DNA of 51,849 nt. Source: Streptomyces spiroverticillatus. GTDB taxonomy: Bacteria; Actinomycetota; Actinomycetes; Streptomycetales; Streptomycetaceae. Made by a program: the position numbers and the translations under genes. Numbering within the stretch: position 1 is the stretch's first letter; the number at the start of each line of letters is the position of its first letter. The notes under the pieces were generated by a model. It was not told where the DNA came from, ran no database searches, and saw only the letters and a program-made list of their open reading frames with translations. The DNA is taken from NCBI GenBank assembly GCA_014650415.1, contig BMUX01000031.1:1-51849 (forward strand). Reading direction: 5' to 3'. This document shows positions 25,329-33,371 of the stretch, one piece after another.

Positions 25329-25855
25329 TCATCCTGTATGCACCTTGATGGAGGCATTCGCCCCCGGACCCGCTTCCTGAAGGCGCGTCGCGAGCTGCTT
25401 CCACCCGCCGTCCAGGCCCCGCAACCGCTCCGCCAGGTGTTCGGTGACGGGCTTGTCCAGGCTCAGGGCCGCTAGAACCTTCTCCTCGACGGCGTCCCAG
25501 TCGGGCTCGTCCGGCAGGCGGGCCTGCGGGCCCGCGGGCTGAACCTGCGTGGGGAGGGCGAGGTGAAGACGTCGCGGTTGGTCAGGACCCGGTGCAGCTG
25601 CTCCAGCACGCACATCACGTAAGCGTCCCGGTCCACCGCGCCCTTCGGCAGATCTGGGTTGGTGTACACCGCCTTGCGCCGCACGGGCAGCACCGGTTTG
25701 TCGTCCAGCTCGTGCGGCAGCAGCGGCTTGACGCCGGCCTTCCGCCGGGCCAGCGCCGACAGGCCGCGTACCCCGGTCAGGACCCGCTTGCCTGCCCTCG
25801 TCGCGTCCAGCGCCTTCGACTTGCCGAGCAGCGCGAGGGATAGTGTCCCACCGAG
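25329..25855 (-). pseudogene. Tn3-family transposase fragment
   Basis: Minus strand: ALDATRAGKRVLTGVRGLSA, LLPHELDDKPVLPVRRKAVY and DRDAYVMCVLEQLHRVLTNR DVF in one frame, then after a frameshift near 25560 LPDEPDWDAVEEKVLAALSL and VTEHLAERLRGLDGGWKQLA. This is the middle of a Tn3-type transposase; the catalytic C-terminus and the N-terminus are missing. It directly abuts the IS256 remnant at about 25856, so one element probably inserted into the other. It is a relative of the fragment at 14.7-15.3 kb. Confidence 0.8.
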
Positions 25856-26195
25856 TGGTGTAGCGGATGAGCAGCCGGGAGTGCGCGGGCGTTTGCCCGG
25901 GGCACACTTCCACGGGTTGGTTCCGCTCCCTGAACAGGGGGTGGGCCACCGCGTAACTCTCCTTGGTCGCCGCGACAATCCGCACGATCTTCACCCAGCC
26001 CACCGCCGGCCTCGTGCGCTCCCAGCTCGACACCGTCGCCGACATGTTCGGGCAACAGTTCCCCGACGACGACGCCCTGCTGCGGCTGGTCACCGCCGTG
26101 CTCTTCGAGATGCACGACGAATGGATCGCCTTCCCCCGCCGCTACCTGCCCGAAGGCAGCATGGACGAGCTCTACCACGACCATCATCCGCAACG
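25856..26195 (+). pseudogene. IS256-family transposase remnant with internal deletion
   Basis: Plus strand from about 25963: IRTIFTQPTAGLVRSQLDTV, ADMFGQQFPDDDALLRLVTA, VLFEMHDEWIAFPRRYLPEG, SMDELYHD. Compared with the remnant at 370-801, 51 codons between QQFP and NDDALLR are missing. The deletion ends lie in TTCCCC sequences present at both borders in the longer copy. This copy keeps the true C-terminus that the other lacks. About 220 bp (25857-26075) is an inverted repeat of 700-930. Confidence 0.85.
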
Positions 26196-26294
26196 TCCAG
26201 CTTGGCCAGTTTGCCCGGTGTCACACCATGCGTGGCGCATCCAAGCTGTACACCCAGGACAGGAAGAGCACCACGAGATCACGCTGGAGGACAT

Positions 26295-26741
26295 ATGCGC
26301 CACGCACGCTCCGTCTTCTCCGCGACCGCAGTGGCGGCGCTGGTGGTGGGATCAACGGCTTTCCTCGCTGTCCCCGTCTCCGCCGCACCCAATACCACTC
26401 CGCAGGGGGTCTGCGGCAGCGCCTACAAGACCGTCAACTCCGCATCGGTCGGCTCCCTTGGCAACGTCTACCTGACCTACAACTCCGCCAACGGCCGCAA
26501 CTGCGTCGCCACGATCCGCAACAACCCCGGCACCGCCCTTGCCATGGCCGCGTGGGTCCGCCTCTCCGGTACCACCACCATCACGGACAGCGGCAACTAC
26601 ACGTCCTACGCGGGTCCCGTCTCCGTGTACGGCAAGGCCCGCTGCATCGACTGGGGCGGCACGATCAAGAATGTGACCGTCACCGTGTCCAAATCCAACT
26701 GCGGCTCCCGGAAAGAACACCGGGTCACTGCAGTGCACTGA
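26295..26741 (+). CDS. sapA: Spore-associated protein (SapA-like)
   Basis: ATG 26295 follows GGAGGACAT. Signal peptide MRHARSVFSATAVAALVVGS TAFLAVPVSA, then APNTTPQGVCGSAYKTVNSA, GNVYLTYNSANGRNCVATIR, SYAGPVSVYGKARCIDWGGT and SKSNCGS. Four cysteines in the mature chain suggest two disulphides. It matches the spore-coat-associated SapA family of Streptomyces, secreted proteins recovered from the spore surface, and so fits the chaplin/rodlin theme. It sits right after the IS256 relic and has its own ribosome-binding site. Confidence 0.85.
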   Translation: MRHARSVFSATAVAALVVGSTAFLAVPVSAAPNTTPQGVCGSAYKTVNSASVGSLGNVYLTYNSANGRNCVATIRNNPGTALAMAAWVRLSGTTTITDSGNYTSYAGPVSVYGKARCIDWGGTIKNVTVTVSKSNCGSRKEHRVTAVH

Positions 26742-26903
26742 CGCTACTGGCCACCACGGTTGCTCCACCGGCTCTCGGCCGGGCACCGTGGTGGTGTACC
26801 CGCCGTCAGGATGGCCGAGAACGGATCTGCCTGGAATTCCACAGACCGCCAGGCCGTAGCAGCCCGCTCCCGGCACCCGCGCAGTCTGCTCACCGGAGGA
26901 CTC

Positions 26904-26993
26904 CAGGCGGTTCTGCCCGACACCCTCGACGGTATCGGGGAGGCATCCGACGTGGCCGCCGCCGTCGTATTCCTCGCGGGTCCGAAGGGCTGA
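26904..26993 (+). pseudogene. Short-chain dehydrogenase C-terminal scrap
   Basis: LDGIGEASDVAAAVVFLAGP KG resembles the conserved region near the C-terminus of classical SDR enzymes (riG.p.dvA.av.fLas). The rest of an SDR is absent upstream, so this is at most a remnant of about 30 codons. Weak evidence. Confidence 0.35.
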
Positions 26994-27129
26994 TGGCTCA
27001 GCGGCCGGAACCCGCGGCAGACGGGGTTCGTGGCCCGATGCCGACGGCACGGCCGGGTCCGCAGGTGACCGCTCCGACATCAGGTGCGGTGATCAGGGGC
27101 TCTTCGTGCTCGGTGGTGAGGGTTTGTGT

Positions 27130-27522
27130 TCAGTGGGGTGTGGGGTGGTTGTGGGCGGCGTCGTGGGTGGTGAGGTACTGGGGGAATTCTGTGGTGCGGC
27201 CTGCGGCCCGCAGGAGTTTGTTGATGGTGTGGTGGGTGTAGACGAGGCGCAGCCAGCCGTCGTGGGTGCGTGCGGTGCGCTGGGCGTCGCAGAGCATGTT
27301 CAGGAAGGTGATATCGGCGAAGGTGACGTGGGTGAGGTCGAGTACGACGTGTGGTGCGGGGTGGGTGTTGAGGGCGTGGGTGAGGCGGGCATGGAGGGCG
27401 GGGGTGGTGAGTATGTCGAGTTCGCCGGTGGCGGTGACGACCCGGTAGGGGCGGCGGGCGCTCCGTGGGAGCCGGATGGCGGGCAGAGAGGGCAGGGGCA
27501 TCAGGAGGAGAAATACGTTCAT
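27130..27522 (-). CDS. STAS-domain protein (anti-sigma antagonist-like)
   Basis: ATG 27522 gives 130 aa: RVVTATGELDILTTPALHAR, HVVLDLTHVTFADITFLNML and TINKLLRAAGRTTEFPQYLT. STAS fold with beta-strand GELDI and the loop before helix 2 reading FADITFL, where the phosphorylatable Ser of typical antagonists is replaced by Thr/Ile. It may therefore be non-phosphorylatable or Thr-regulated. No kinase or sigma gene is adjacent. Very high GC at third positions and CAC/ACC-rich codon use. Confidence 0.8.
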   Translation of the reverse strand: MNVFLLLMPLPSLPAIRLPRSARRPYRVVTATGELDILTTPALHARLTHALNTHPAPHVVLDLTHVTFADITFLNMLCDAQRTARTHDGWLRLVYTHHTINKLLRAAGRTTEFPQYLTTHDAAHNHPTPH

Positions 27523-27713
27523 GGCGCACTTCCGCGGTCGTCTCGGTCGGTCACGGCACCGGGGTCTGGGGCGTCGCATGCGGTGAGGGTTCCAGCGGTG
27601 GGAAAAGTGGCTCCGCACCTTTATGACGGAAGGGTGCGGAGCCATTCTCATGGGCGTTCAGGACCTGGCAGGGTCGCCCGGGAGCGGCGGGTGGGGCCGG
27701 CGGTGCGGGTCTC

Positions 27714-28646
27714 TTACGCTCGTACCGTCTGCTTGGTCTCTCGTACTTGTGACTGTGCATGACGCGGCGGCGAGACGCACGAAACAGAACAGAACTGCGG
27801 GGGGAAGCCCGCGGGTACCTGGACGCTGAGGGCGCTGCCGCAGGTGGCGCACTGGCCGGCCGCCCGGCGGATGCGCTGTGCCTCCGCCTGCCCGATCCGT
27901 GTCAGGCGGTGTCGCTCTCGTTCACGTGCCCGGCACAGGGCCCAGTCTTCGTTCCCCGGCTGCGAGGTGTGCTGCGGGAAGACCGTGTCCACCAGCACGG
28001 CGATCACGCTGTCGCATGCCCCGGCAGCACCTGCGGCGCGGGCGATGAGTTCTGCCTCGGGGCTTCCCTCCCTGCGCCCCAGGCTGTCGTCGGGGTTCTG
28101 CGAGAGTCCCCAGCCGCGGGCCATTTTGGTGAGTGTGGCCGTACTGCAGTCAGCCAGATGCTCGTCGCAGAAGACGATCTGTGGGTGCGGTGCGGGGAAG
28201 TCGCAGCCGGGATGGCGGCAGAGTTCGTCGAGGCCTGCGCAGACAAGGGCGAGGGAGAAGCGGCGCCGTTCGTGGACAATCACCGCCCGTCTGCCGGGGT
28301 CCAGCGTTTCCAGTCTCAGCTGAGCGTCCCGGCCCGCGGTCGCCAAGGCACCCGCAAGATGCAGCACGCAGCGGACCGGCACAGCGGTGCCCAGGAAGGC
28401 GGAGTCGTAGCCCACTGGGCCTGTCCCCAAGGAGTTGTTCCACAGGGGGGCCGTGGGTGCGGTCGCGCACTCCATCAGCAGTTCTCGCAGGCCGAATGCC
28501 GGCCGTGTGGGCGAGGGAAGGAATCCGGTGACACAGAATTCGTCGCTGGCAGGCCTCCCGCCGTACGTCTGGCGCGCGTGCCACTCCGAGGGGTTTGCGT
28601 GCCACGCGGGTCGGCCGTCCTTCGTCACATGCCTGTCCTTCCTCAT
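27714..28646 (-). CDS. Hypothetical protein with C-terminal zinc-ribbon-like cysteines, 310 aa
   Basis: Not recognised. Contains CVTGFLPSPTRPAFGLREL, VHERRRFSLALVCAGLDELC, RHPGCDFPAPHPQIVFCDEH and a C-terminal CATCGSALSVQVPAGFPPQF CSVSC, a CxxC...CxxxC pattern that could bind zinc. No signal peptide. The same frame stays open upstream of the Met at 28646 to a TGA at 28767-28769 and encodes CTRCTVCDRAYSPEELDRWA with more CxxC motifs, but without a start codon, so the annotated 5' end may be truncated or frameshifted. It faces away from primase module 1. Confidence 0.6.
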   Translation of the reverse strand: MRKDRHVTKDGRPAWHANPSEWHARQTYGGRPASDEFCVTGFLPSPTRPAFGLRELLMECATAPTAPLWNNSLGTGPVGYDSAFLGTAVPVRCVLHLAGALATAGRDAQLRLETLDPGRRAVIVHERRRFSLALVCAGLDELCRHPGCDFPAPHPQIVFCDEHLADCSTATLTKMARGWGLSQNPDDSLGRREGSPEAELIARAAGAAGACDSVIAVLVDTVFPQHTSQPGNEDWALCRARERERHRLTRIGQAEAQRIRRAAGQCATCGSALSVQVPAGFPPQFCSVSCVSPPRHAQSQVRETKQTVRA

Positions 28647-29042
28647 TGCGCAGCGGGACTGCGGCTGCAGCGGGTGGTGACCGGGAATCTGCCCCGCCCA
28701 CCGGTCCAGTTCCTCGGGCGAATAGGCCCGGTCGCAGACGGTGCAGCGCGTACAGTCTGGCCTCTGTCAGGGGCCGGGGCGTGGTGCCACGGCCCGCCGC
28801 GCGCGGTGGTGTGGGACGCCGGGGCTGGCTGCGCTGCGTCCAGGGGGGTCTCGGCAGCAGCGGCTCCGAGGGACGAGGGGCATCTGGGGGCATGGCGAGG
28901 GTTCAGTCGCTGCCCTGGCGTCGCGGCTCATCCGAGGGTGTCGAGAACGGGGGCGACGGACGACTCGGTGATGGTCCTGCCGTCGGTCGCTGCGTGTAGG
29001 AAGCGGAATCGTCCCAGTTCAGGGGTGCTCTGGAGGGTGTGC

Positions 29043-29155
29043 AGCGACTGAAGCGACTGGAGTTGTGCATCTATCAGAGCAACACGCGCGCAGGCATATG
29101 CCCGCGTGAAACATATGCTGCTGATAGATAGCAGCCTTGAGTCGCTTCAGTCGCT
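29043..29155. promoter_or_regulatory. Nested symmetric iteron structure upstream of primase module 1
   Basis: AGCGACTGAAGCGACT (29043-29058) is the exact reverse complement of AGTCGCTTCAGTCGCT (29140-29155). Inside these, CTATCAG (29071-29077) mirrors CTGATAG (29121-29127), and CATATG occurs twice near the centre (29095-29100, 29112-29117). Each outer arm is itself two direct AGTCGCT heptamers separated by TC. The centre is AT-richer than the genome. This looks like a replication origin or an operator bound by a dimeric protein from both sides. Confidence 0.7.
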
Positions 29156-29356
29156 ATTTCCCGGCTCGCACCACCCTGACCTGCTTTCTTCTTCGTCTCA
29201 CAGTCAGCGACCGAAGTGGATCCCCGATCGCTGTCCGGGCATTGCGCGTGCTGCTTTCGGAATTCGCCTTTCTGTACGCAAGTCCCCCGTATGCGGGCAC
29301 CGTTGTGCACATCACCCCCTTCTGCTCAGCTAGCCTGTGCCGAAAAGGATTCACAG

Positions 29357-29378
29357 CTTGAGTCGCTTCAGTCGCTAT
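29357..29378 (+). promoter_or_regulatory. Iteron overlapping the module 1 promoter/leader
   Basis: The 22-bp block at 29357-29378, containing AGTCGCTTCAGTCGCT, is identical to 29136-29157. It lies 13 bp before the ATG of the leader ORF and touches its ribosome-binding site (TAAGGAG), so binding here should repress module 1: an autoregulatory operator. Confidence 0.65.
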
Positions 29379-29390
29379 AAGGAGTCGTGC

Positions 29391-29501
29391 ATGTCACGTG
29401 ACTGGGGTCTCCTCCCCGGCGACTCAGGCTGCCGCACAGCGACCGGGCGGACGGCGTTCGACAGATGCAGCACGGCGCTCAGGGAGACCGCACGTGACTG
29501 A
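29391..29501 (+). CDS. Leader ORF of primase module 1, 36 aa
   Basis: ATG 29391 follows an excellent ribosome-binding site TAAGGAG. It encodes MSRDWGLLPGDSGCRTATGR and ends ALRETARD. Its TGA (29499-29501) overlaps the first codons of the primase, whose GTG is at 29494, so the two are translationally coupled. No family; it may only be a coupling leader. Module 2 also has a short coupled ORF in front of its primase. Confidence 0.55.
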   Translation: MSRDWGLLPGDSGCRTATGRTAFDRCSTALRETARD

Positions 29502-30996
29502 CACCTCCGATCAGGAAGTGCTCTTCGACGCCGCCACGGCGGCCCACCAGATGCAGCACTACCCACTCCTGCCTGCACAGGCAGGAGTGGGCGCGCGCCA
29601 GGACTACGGGCTCCTGCCGGTCTCGTTGTCAGACCGCGGCAGCGCCAAACTCTTCGTGCAGCAGCACGGCCGGGAGTTCCGCCATGTACCGGGCATCGGG
29701 TGGTTCCGCTGGGCGGGCTATCGGTGGGAACTCGACGAGGACGACAGCGTGATGTGGGCCGCCGGGGACATGGCCGAGCGCCTGGCCGAGAGCGATCCTT
29801 CCGGTGGACACACCGACCGTGAAATGCGGGCCTTCAGAAGACGCGCCCTGTCCACCTCAGGCCTCAAAGCCATGCTGGCGCAGGCCCGTACGTCGCCGGG
29901 AATGGTCCTCAACGCAGGCCAGCTGGACGCCGACCCGTACGCTTTGTGCACACCGGCCGGCATCGTCGACCTCAACACCGGCCTCATCTCTGCTGCCGAC
30001 CCGGAGAAGCATCACCACTCGCGGGCCACCAGCGTGGCACCGGCCGCCACGCCCACGCCGCGCTGGCACAAGTTCCTCCGTGACACCTTCGGTACTCACG
30101 CCGAGGGCGCCGACATAATTGCCTTCCTGCACGAGCTGCTCGGCTACTCGATCACCGGCGACGTCGGGGCACAAGTGATGCCGTTCTTGTTCGGGAGGGG
30201 CAAAAACGGCAAGTCCGTCCTCCTGGACGTGATGGTGAAACTCCTGGGCGACTACGCGGACGCGGCCCCACCGGGCTTCCTGATGGCCCGCCCCTTCGAA
30301 GGCCACCCCACCGACCTGGCCGAACTGCACGGGCGGCGCATCATCGTCTGCTCCGAGCTCAAGGCCGGCGACCGATTCGACGAAGCCAGGGTCAAACTGC
30401 TGACCGGCGGGGACCGGATCAAGGCCCGCCGGATGCGGCAGGACTTCTTCGCGTTCTCGCCCACCCACAAGCTGTGGCTGCTGGGCAACCACCGCCCCGA
30501 GGTCGGCACCGGCGGATACGCCTTCTGGCGCCGCATCCGCCTGATTCCTTTCGAACGTGTCGTCGACGACCACCAGAAGATCGACAACTTGGCAGACCTG
30601 CTCGTCGCCGAGGAAGGCCCCGGCATCCTGCACTGGCTGATCGCCGGGGCCCACCGGTATCTCACCGGTGCCCGCGACCTGACGGGTCCCCAGCAGGTCC
30701 AGACGGCCACCGCCTCGTACGCAGAGACCGAGGACCACACCGGCCGCTTCTTCTCCGAGTGCTGCGTTCTGGATCCGTCCGTACGCGCCGAACAACGCTC
30801 GCTCTACACCGACTACCTTGCCTGGTGCGAGCGCGACAGCGAGATGACGAACGTCAAGCCGCTCTCCGGCCGAGGCTTCGCCGCCCGCGTCCGCGACACG
30901 GTCGGGCTGAGCAGTCCCAAGGACATGGTGCTGTCCAATCAGAAGAAGTACTACCCGGGCATCGGGCTCGTGGAAGCAGGAGACGACCAGACATGA
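29494..30996 (+). CDS. P4/D5-type primase-helicase (superfamily 3 helicase), module 1
   Basis: 500 aa from GTG 29494 (AGGGAGA upstream). N-terminal part with VPGIGWFRWAGYRWELDEDD (a D5_N-type region), then ALCTPAGIVDLNTGLISAAD. The SF3 helicase has Walker A GRGKNGKS (234-241), Walker B-like RRIIVCSELK (281-290), motif C KLWLLGNHRPEV (sensor Asn332) and the Arg-finger region FWRRIRLIPF. Such proteins open and unwind replication origins of phages, satellites and plasmids; similar genes drive replication of large Streptomyces linear plasmids, as I recall. No catalytic archaeo-eukaryotic primase motif is obvious, so it may be helicase only. Overlaps the next gene by 4 bp. Confidence 0.9.
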   Translation: MTDTSDQEVLFDAATAAHQMQHYPLLPAQAGVGARQDYGLLPVSLSDRGSAKLFVQQHGREFRHVPGIGWFRWAGYRWELDEDDSVMWAAGDMAERLAESDPSGGHTDREMRAFRRRALSTSGLKAMLAQARTSPGMVLNAGQLDADPYALCTPAGIVDLNTGLISAADPEKHHHSRATSVAPAATPTPRWHKFLRDTFGTHAEGADIIAFLHELLGYSITGDVGAQVMPFLFGRGKNGKSVLLDVMVKLLGDYADAAPPGFLMARPFEGHPTDLAELHGRRIIVCSELKAGDRFDEARVKLLTGGDRIKARRMRQDFFAFSPTHKLWLLGNHRPEVGTGGYAFWRRIRLIPFERVVDDHQKIDNLADLLVAEEGPGILHWLIAGAHRYLTGARDLTGPQQVQTATASYAETEDHTGRFFSECCVLDPSVRAEQRSLYTDYLAWCERDSEMTNVKPLSGRGFAARVRDTVGLSSPKDMVLSNQKKYYPGIGLVEAGDDQT

Positions 30997-31397
30997 GCTC
31001 CCTGATCGACCCTTCCGAGATCGCGTTCGAGAACAACATCGTCTGGCTGGAAGACACCGACGGCCTCGACTACGTACGCCAGCACCTCGACCGCATCCCC
31101 TGGCGAACCAAGCGGCCTGCCTTTCACCGGGACGGCCGCATGGTCGGATACGCCGTCCTGGGGTCCAAGGCGCGGGCTTCTCGGGTCTCGGGCACCTTCC
31201 TGCGCCGGGTCTTCTGGCTGGCTCCCCACGACCGCGACGGACAACCCGAGGGGATCTACGCCACAGGCGCGCCGGGCGAAGCCGTCGACCCGAGCACCCT
31301 CGCCCCGCGCGTCACCGGCCACAAGACCGAACGCAGCCAGGGTGGGCCTGCCTCCGCTGCCATGCGTGAGCTTGGTATAACACTCCCCCGCACCTGA
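30993..31397 (+). CDS. Primase-associated small protein, module 1
   Basis: 134 aa, ATG overlapping the primase stop (ATGA), so the two are made together. MSSLIDPSEIAFENNIVWLE, DGLDYVRQHLDRIPWRTKRP, FLRRVFWLAPHDRDGQPEGI and GEAVDPSTLAPRVTGHKTER. A clear paralogue of the gene at 35854: shared blocks MSSL, I-WLED, YVRQ, GYA-L, RRVF-L-PHDRD and GSPGEAVDP. No known domain. Candidate iteron-binding or helicase-loading partner, because each primase module has one and each has its own iteron sequence; this is inference. Confidence 0.75.
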   Translation: MSSLIDPSEIAFENNIVWLEDTDGLDYVRQHLDRIPWRTKRPAFHRDGRMVGYAVLGSKARASRVSGTFLRRVFWLAPHDRDGQPEGIYATGAPGEAVDPSTLAPRVTGHKTERSQGGPASAAMRELGITLPRT

Positions 31398-31843
31398 AGA
31401 ACGGACACCCGGTCGGCAGCCCGCGGCCCCCGGCGACCTCACGGCTGGGTACGGTGCGTGAGTCGCTCCTGGCTGACAAATCAGAGAACTGCACTTCAGA
31501 CCTCCTTTCAGGCCCCCGGCAGCGACTGAAGCGACTCGAAGTCCCCAGCCTTGACCGCACGAAACCGGAGAGCAATCCGGGGCAGCACCTCCCCCCGCAG
31601 GCGCCTCCTCCGCACAGCCCAGGCCGCGAGGCGCTCCGGGGATCTGCCGTCTGCCGGCGTCGGCAGAGCATGACGCGTCGCTTCCACCCGCCAGCTACGG
31701 CCCTCGGGGACAGGGCAGCAGTGCCGCCTAACGGTGACATGCCGCGTCCGTTCGGGCGAAGAACAATAACCGGTGGGCCCGGCAGGAGTTCTGCAGGACG
31801 CCCCACTCCGGGGCGCACCACGCAGACGGAAAGTGGAATCTTC
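31398..31843 (+). other. Intergenic region with one downstream iteron and the rodlin promoter
   Basis: AGCGACTGAAGCGACT at 31521-31536 repeats the module 1 iteron, in the orientation of the 29043 copy, 124 bp after the module ends. The rest has no convincing gene. The promoter of the rodlin at 31844 should lie in 31700-31830. Confidence 0.6.
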
Positions 31844-32254
31844 ATGAAGCAGGTCATCACGTACGCCGCCCTCGCAGCGACCTCGCTGGGCCTGGGCACC
31901 ATGGGCGCCTCGCAGGCGCTTGCGCTCGCCGACGACGGCGGCACGACCTCGCAGAGCGGCGTCGGCGCGAAGGACCACTACGGTGACGCGGCCACCACCG
32001 GGAAGATGAGCCCCCAGATCGCTCCGGTGCAGGGCACCCTCAACAAGCTCTGCGTGGGTCTTCCGGCCAAGGCCAACGCCACCTCCCTGGTCGGCCTCCT
32101 CGTGCCGGTCGGCGCCCAGGACATCCCCGTGCTGTCCGCACCGCAGAACCAGCAGTGCGCCGACAACTCCACCCAGGCCAAGGGTGACGAGCCGCTTTCC
32201 CACCTCGGCAACGACTTCCCGATCCTCTCGGGCAACGGCACCGACAACCGCTGA
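31844..32254 (+). CDS. Third rodlin, divergent member
   Basis: 136 aa: signal peptide MKQVITYAALAATSLGLGTM GASQALALA, then DDGGTTSQSGVGAKDHYGDA, KMSPQIAPVQGTLNKLCVGL, VPVGAQDIPVLSAPQNQQCA and DFPILSGNGTDNR. All rodlin hallmarks including both Cys, but clearly more diverged than the pair at 23.4-24.5 kb (GTTSQSGVGAKDHYG versus GTTSLSGNGAEQNYG). It is separated from the other surface genes by about 7 kb and placed beside the replication-like module, so it may have arrived separately. Confidence 0.92.
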   Translation: MKQVITYAALAATSLGLGTMGASQALALADDGGTTSQSGVGAKDHYGDAATTGKMSPQIAPVQGTLNKLCVGLPAKANATSLVGLLVPVGAQDIPVLSAPQNQQCADNSTQAKGDEPLSHLGNDFPILSGNGTDNR

Positions 32255-32259
32255 CCTCG

Positions 32260-32293
32260 GCTGGGCGCGGATCTCCTCAGGACCGCGCCCAGC
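32260..32293 (+). terminator. Terminator after the third rodlin
   Basis: GCTGGGCGCGG (32260-32270) pairs with CCGCGCCCAGC (32283-32293), a perfect 11-bp stem with a 12-nt loop, 6 bp after the stop codon. Confidence 0.75.
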
Positions 32294-32633
32294 GAACAGG
32301 CCGCTGGGCGGCGGTCGCGGGTGTGGTGCTCAGGCACCGTCGAGCCGGCTGGAAGGACCGCTTCCCGGCAGATACCGGGCGCCTGGTGTGGCTGCACCAG
32401 GCGCCCGGTGGGGGACATCGCGATCTCGCGCCCGCACCGGATGCCTTCCCTCCTGCAGCGAGCCCATCGCGGCGTGCAGCAATGCGGGCCCCCAGGGTTC
32501 TCACCTGGCGCAGCCAGCACAGCCATCACTCGCCATCACTCCATGCGACGCCCGCAGGACGGGCAGTGCACTGCACGGCTGCCTCTGCCGGAGCCCGGGC
32601 TGTCGTCATTCCCCCTCCGACGCCAGGAGCACC

Positions 32634-33371
32634 ATGCTCAACCGCCGGTCCCTGCTCAGAACCGCCGCCTTCACCGCCCCGGCCCTGGGTCTCGCCACCG
32701 GCCCGGCAGCTCCAGCGGCGCGTGCGCGCCTCCTGGCGGCCATGGGTGGACCGCTCGTCTTCGGAGTGCTCGGGGACAGCATCACCGGTCGCGGCAGTTT
32801 TGCCTCCCGCAGTGACAAGTCGTGGACGGCCCTGCTGCAGACGCGGCTAGAGCAGAACTGGCGGGTCACCCGGGTCGAAGGCAGCACCTCACGTGACGCC
32901 CAGAACCTGACCTGCCTGGCCGATGTGAACACCGTCCCTTTCGGATGCGATCTGATCGTCGTCGGGCTCGGCACCAACGACTGCCGTGAACAGCGCAACG
33001 GACGTCACATCTACACCCCGCACGACACCCGTTCTGCTGCCCACGCACTGTTCACGGCCATCGCCGCTGGCAACCCCGGTGCGGTCATCCTGAGCCTTGG
33101 CGTCTGGGGCGACCGCAGCATCCAGTGGAGCATGGACGACCGGACGCCTCCCGTGTCCCGAGTGGCCCACTGGGACGCGATCATCGCCGAACAGTGCCTG
33201 GCCAACGGCGGTCTTCCCGTTCCCTGCGCAGACCTCTATGACGACCCCGCCCACCGGCTTCCAGCAGGGCGCCCGGCGTTCGGCGGCTACTCCACCGACG
33301 GTTTCCATCCGAACGACGCCGGACACGAGGCGCTCTACCGGAGGGTGGCGAGCCAGCTACACCTCAACTGA
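32634..33371 (+). CDS. Secreted SGNH/GDSL-type esterase, probable Tat substrate
   Basis: 245 aa. ATG 32634 after CCAGGAGCACC. The N-terminus MLNRRSLLRTAAFTAPALGL has a twin Arg (4-5) and a hydrophobic stretch, suggesting Tat export. SGNH blocks: VFGVLGDSITGRGS with Ser49, VVGLGTNDCREQ (block III, Asn115), and TDGFHPNDAGHEALYRRVAS with Asp222 and His225. It would hydrolyse ester bonds of acylated sugars or lipids outside the cell; substrate unknown. Block II Gly is less clear. Monocistronic after the rodlin terminator. Confidence 0.85.
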   Translation: MLNRRSLLRTAAFTAPALGLATGPAAPAARARLLAAMGGPLVFGVLGDSITGRGSFASRSDKSWTALLQTRLEQNWRVTRVEGSTSRDAQNLTCLADVNTVPFGCDLIVVGLGTNDCREQRNGRHIYTPHDTRSAAHALFTAIAAGNPGAVILSLGVWGDRSIQWSMDDRTPPVSRVAHWDAIIAEQCLANGGLPVPCADLYDDPAHRLPAGRPAFGGYSTDGFHPNDAGHEALYRRVASQLHLN

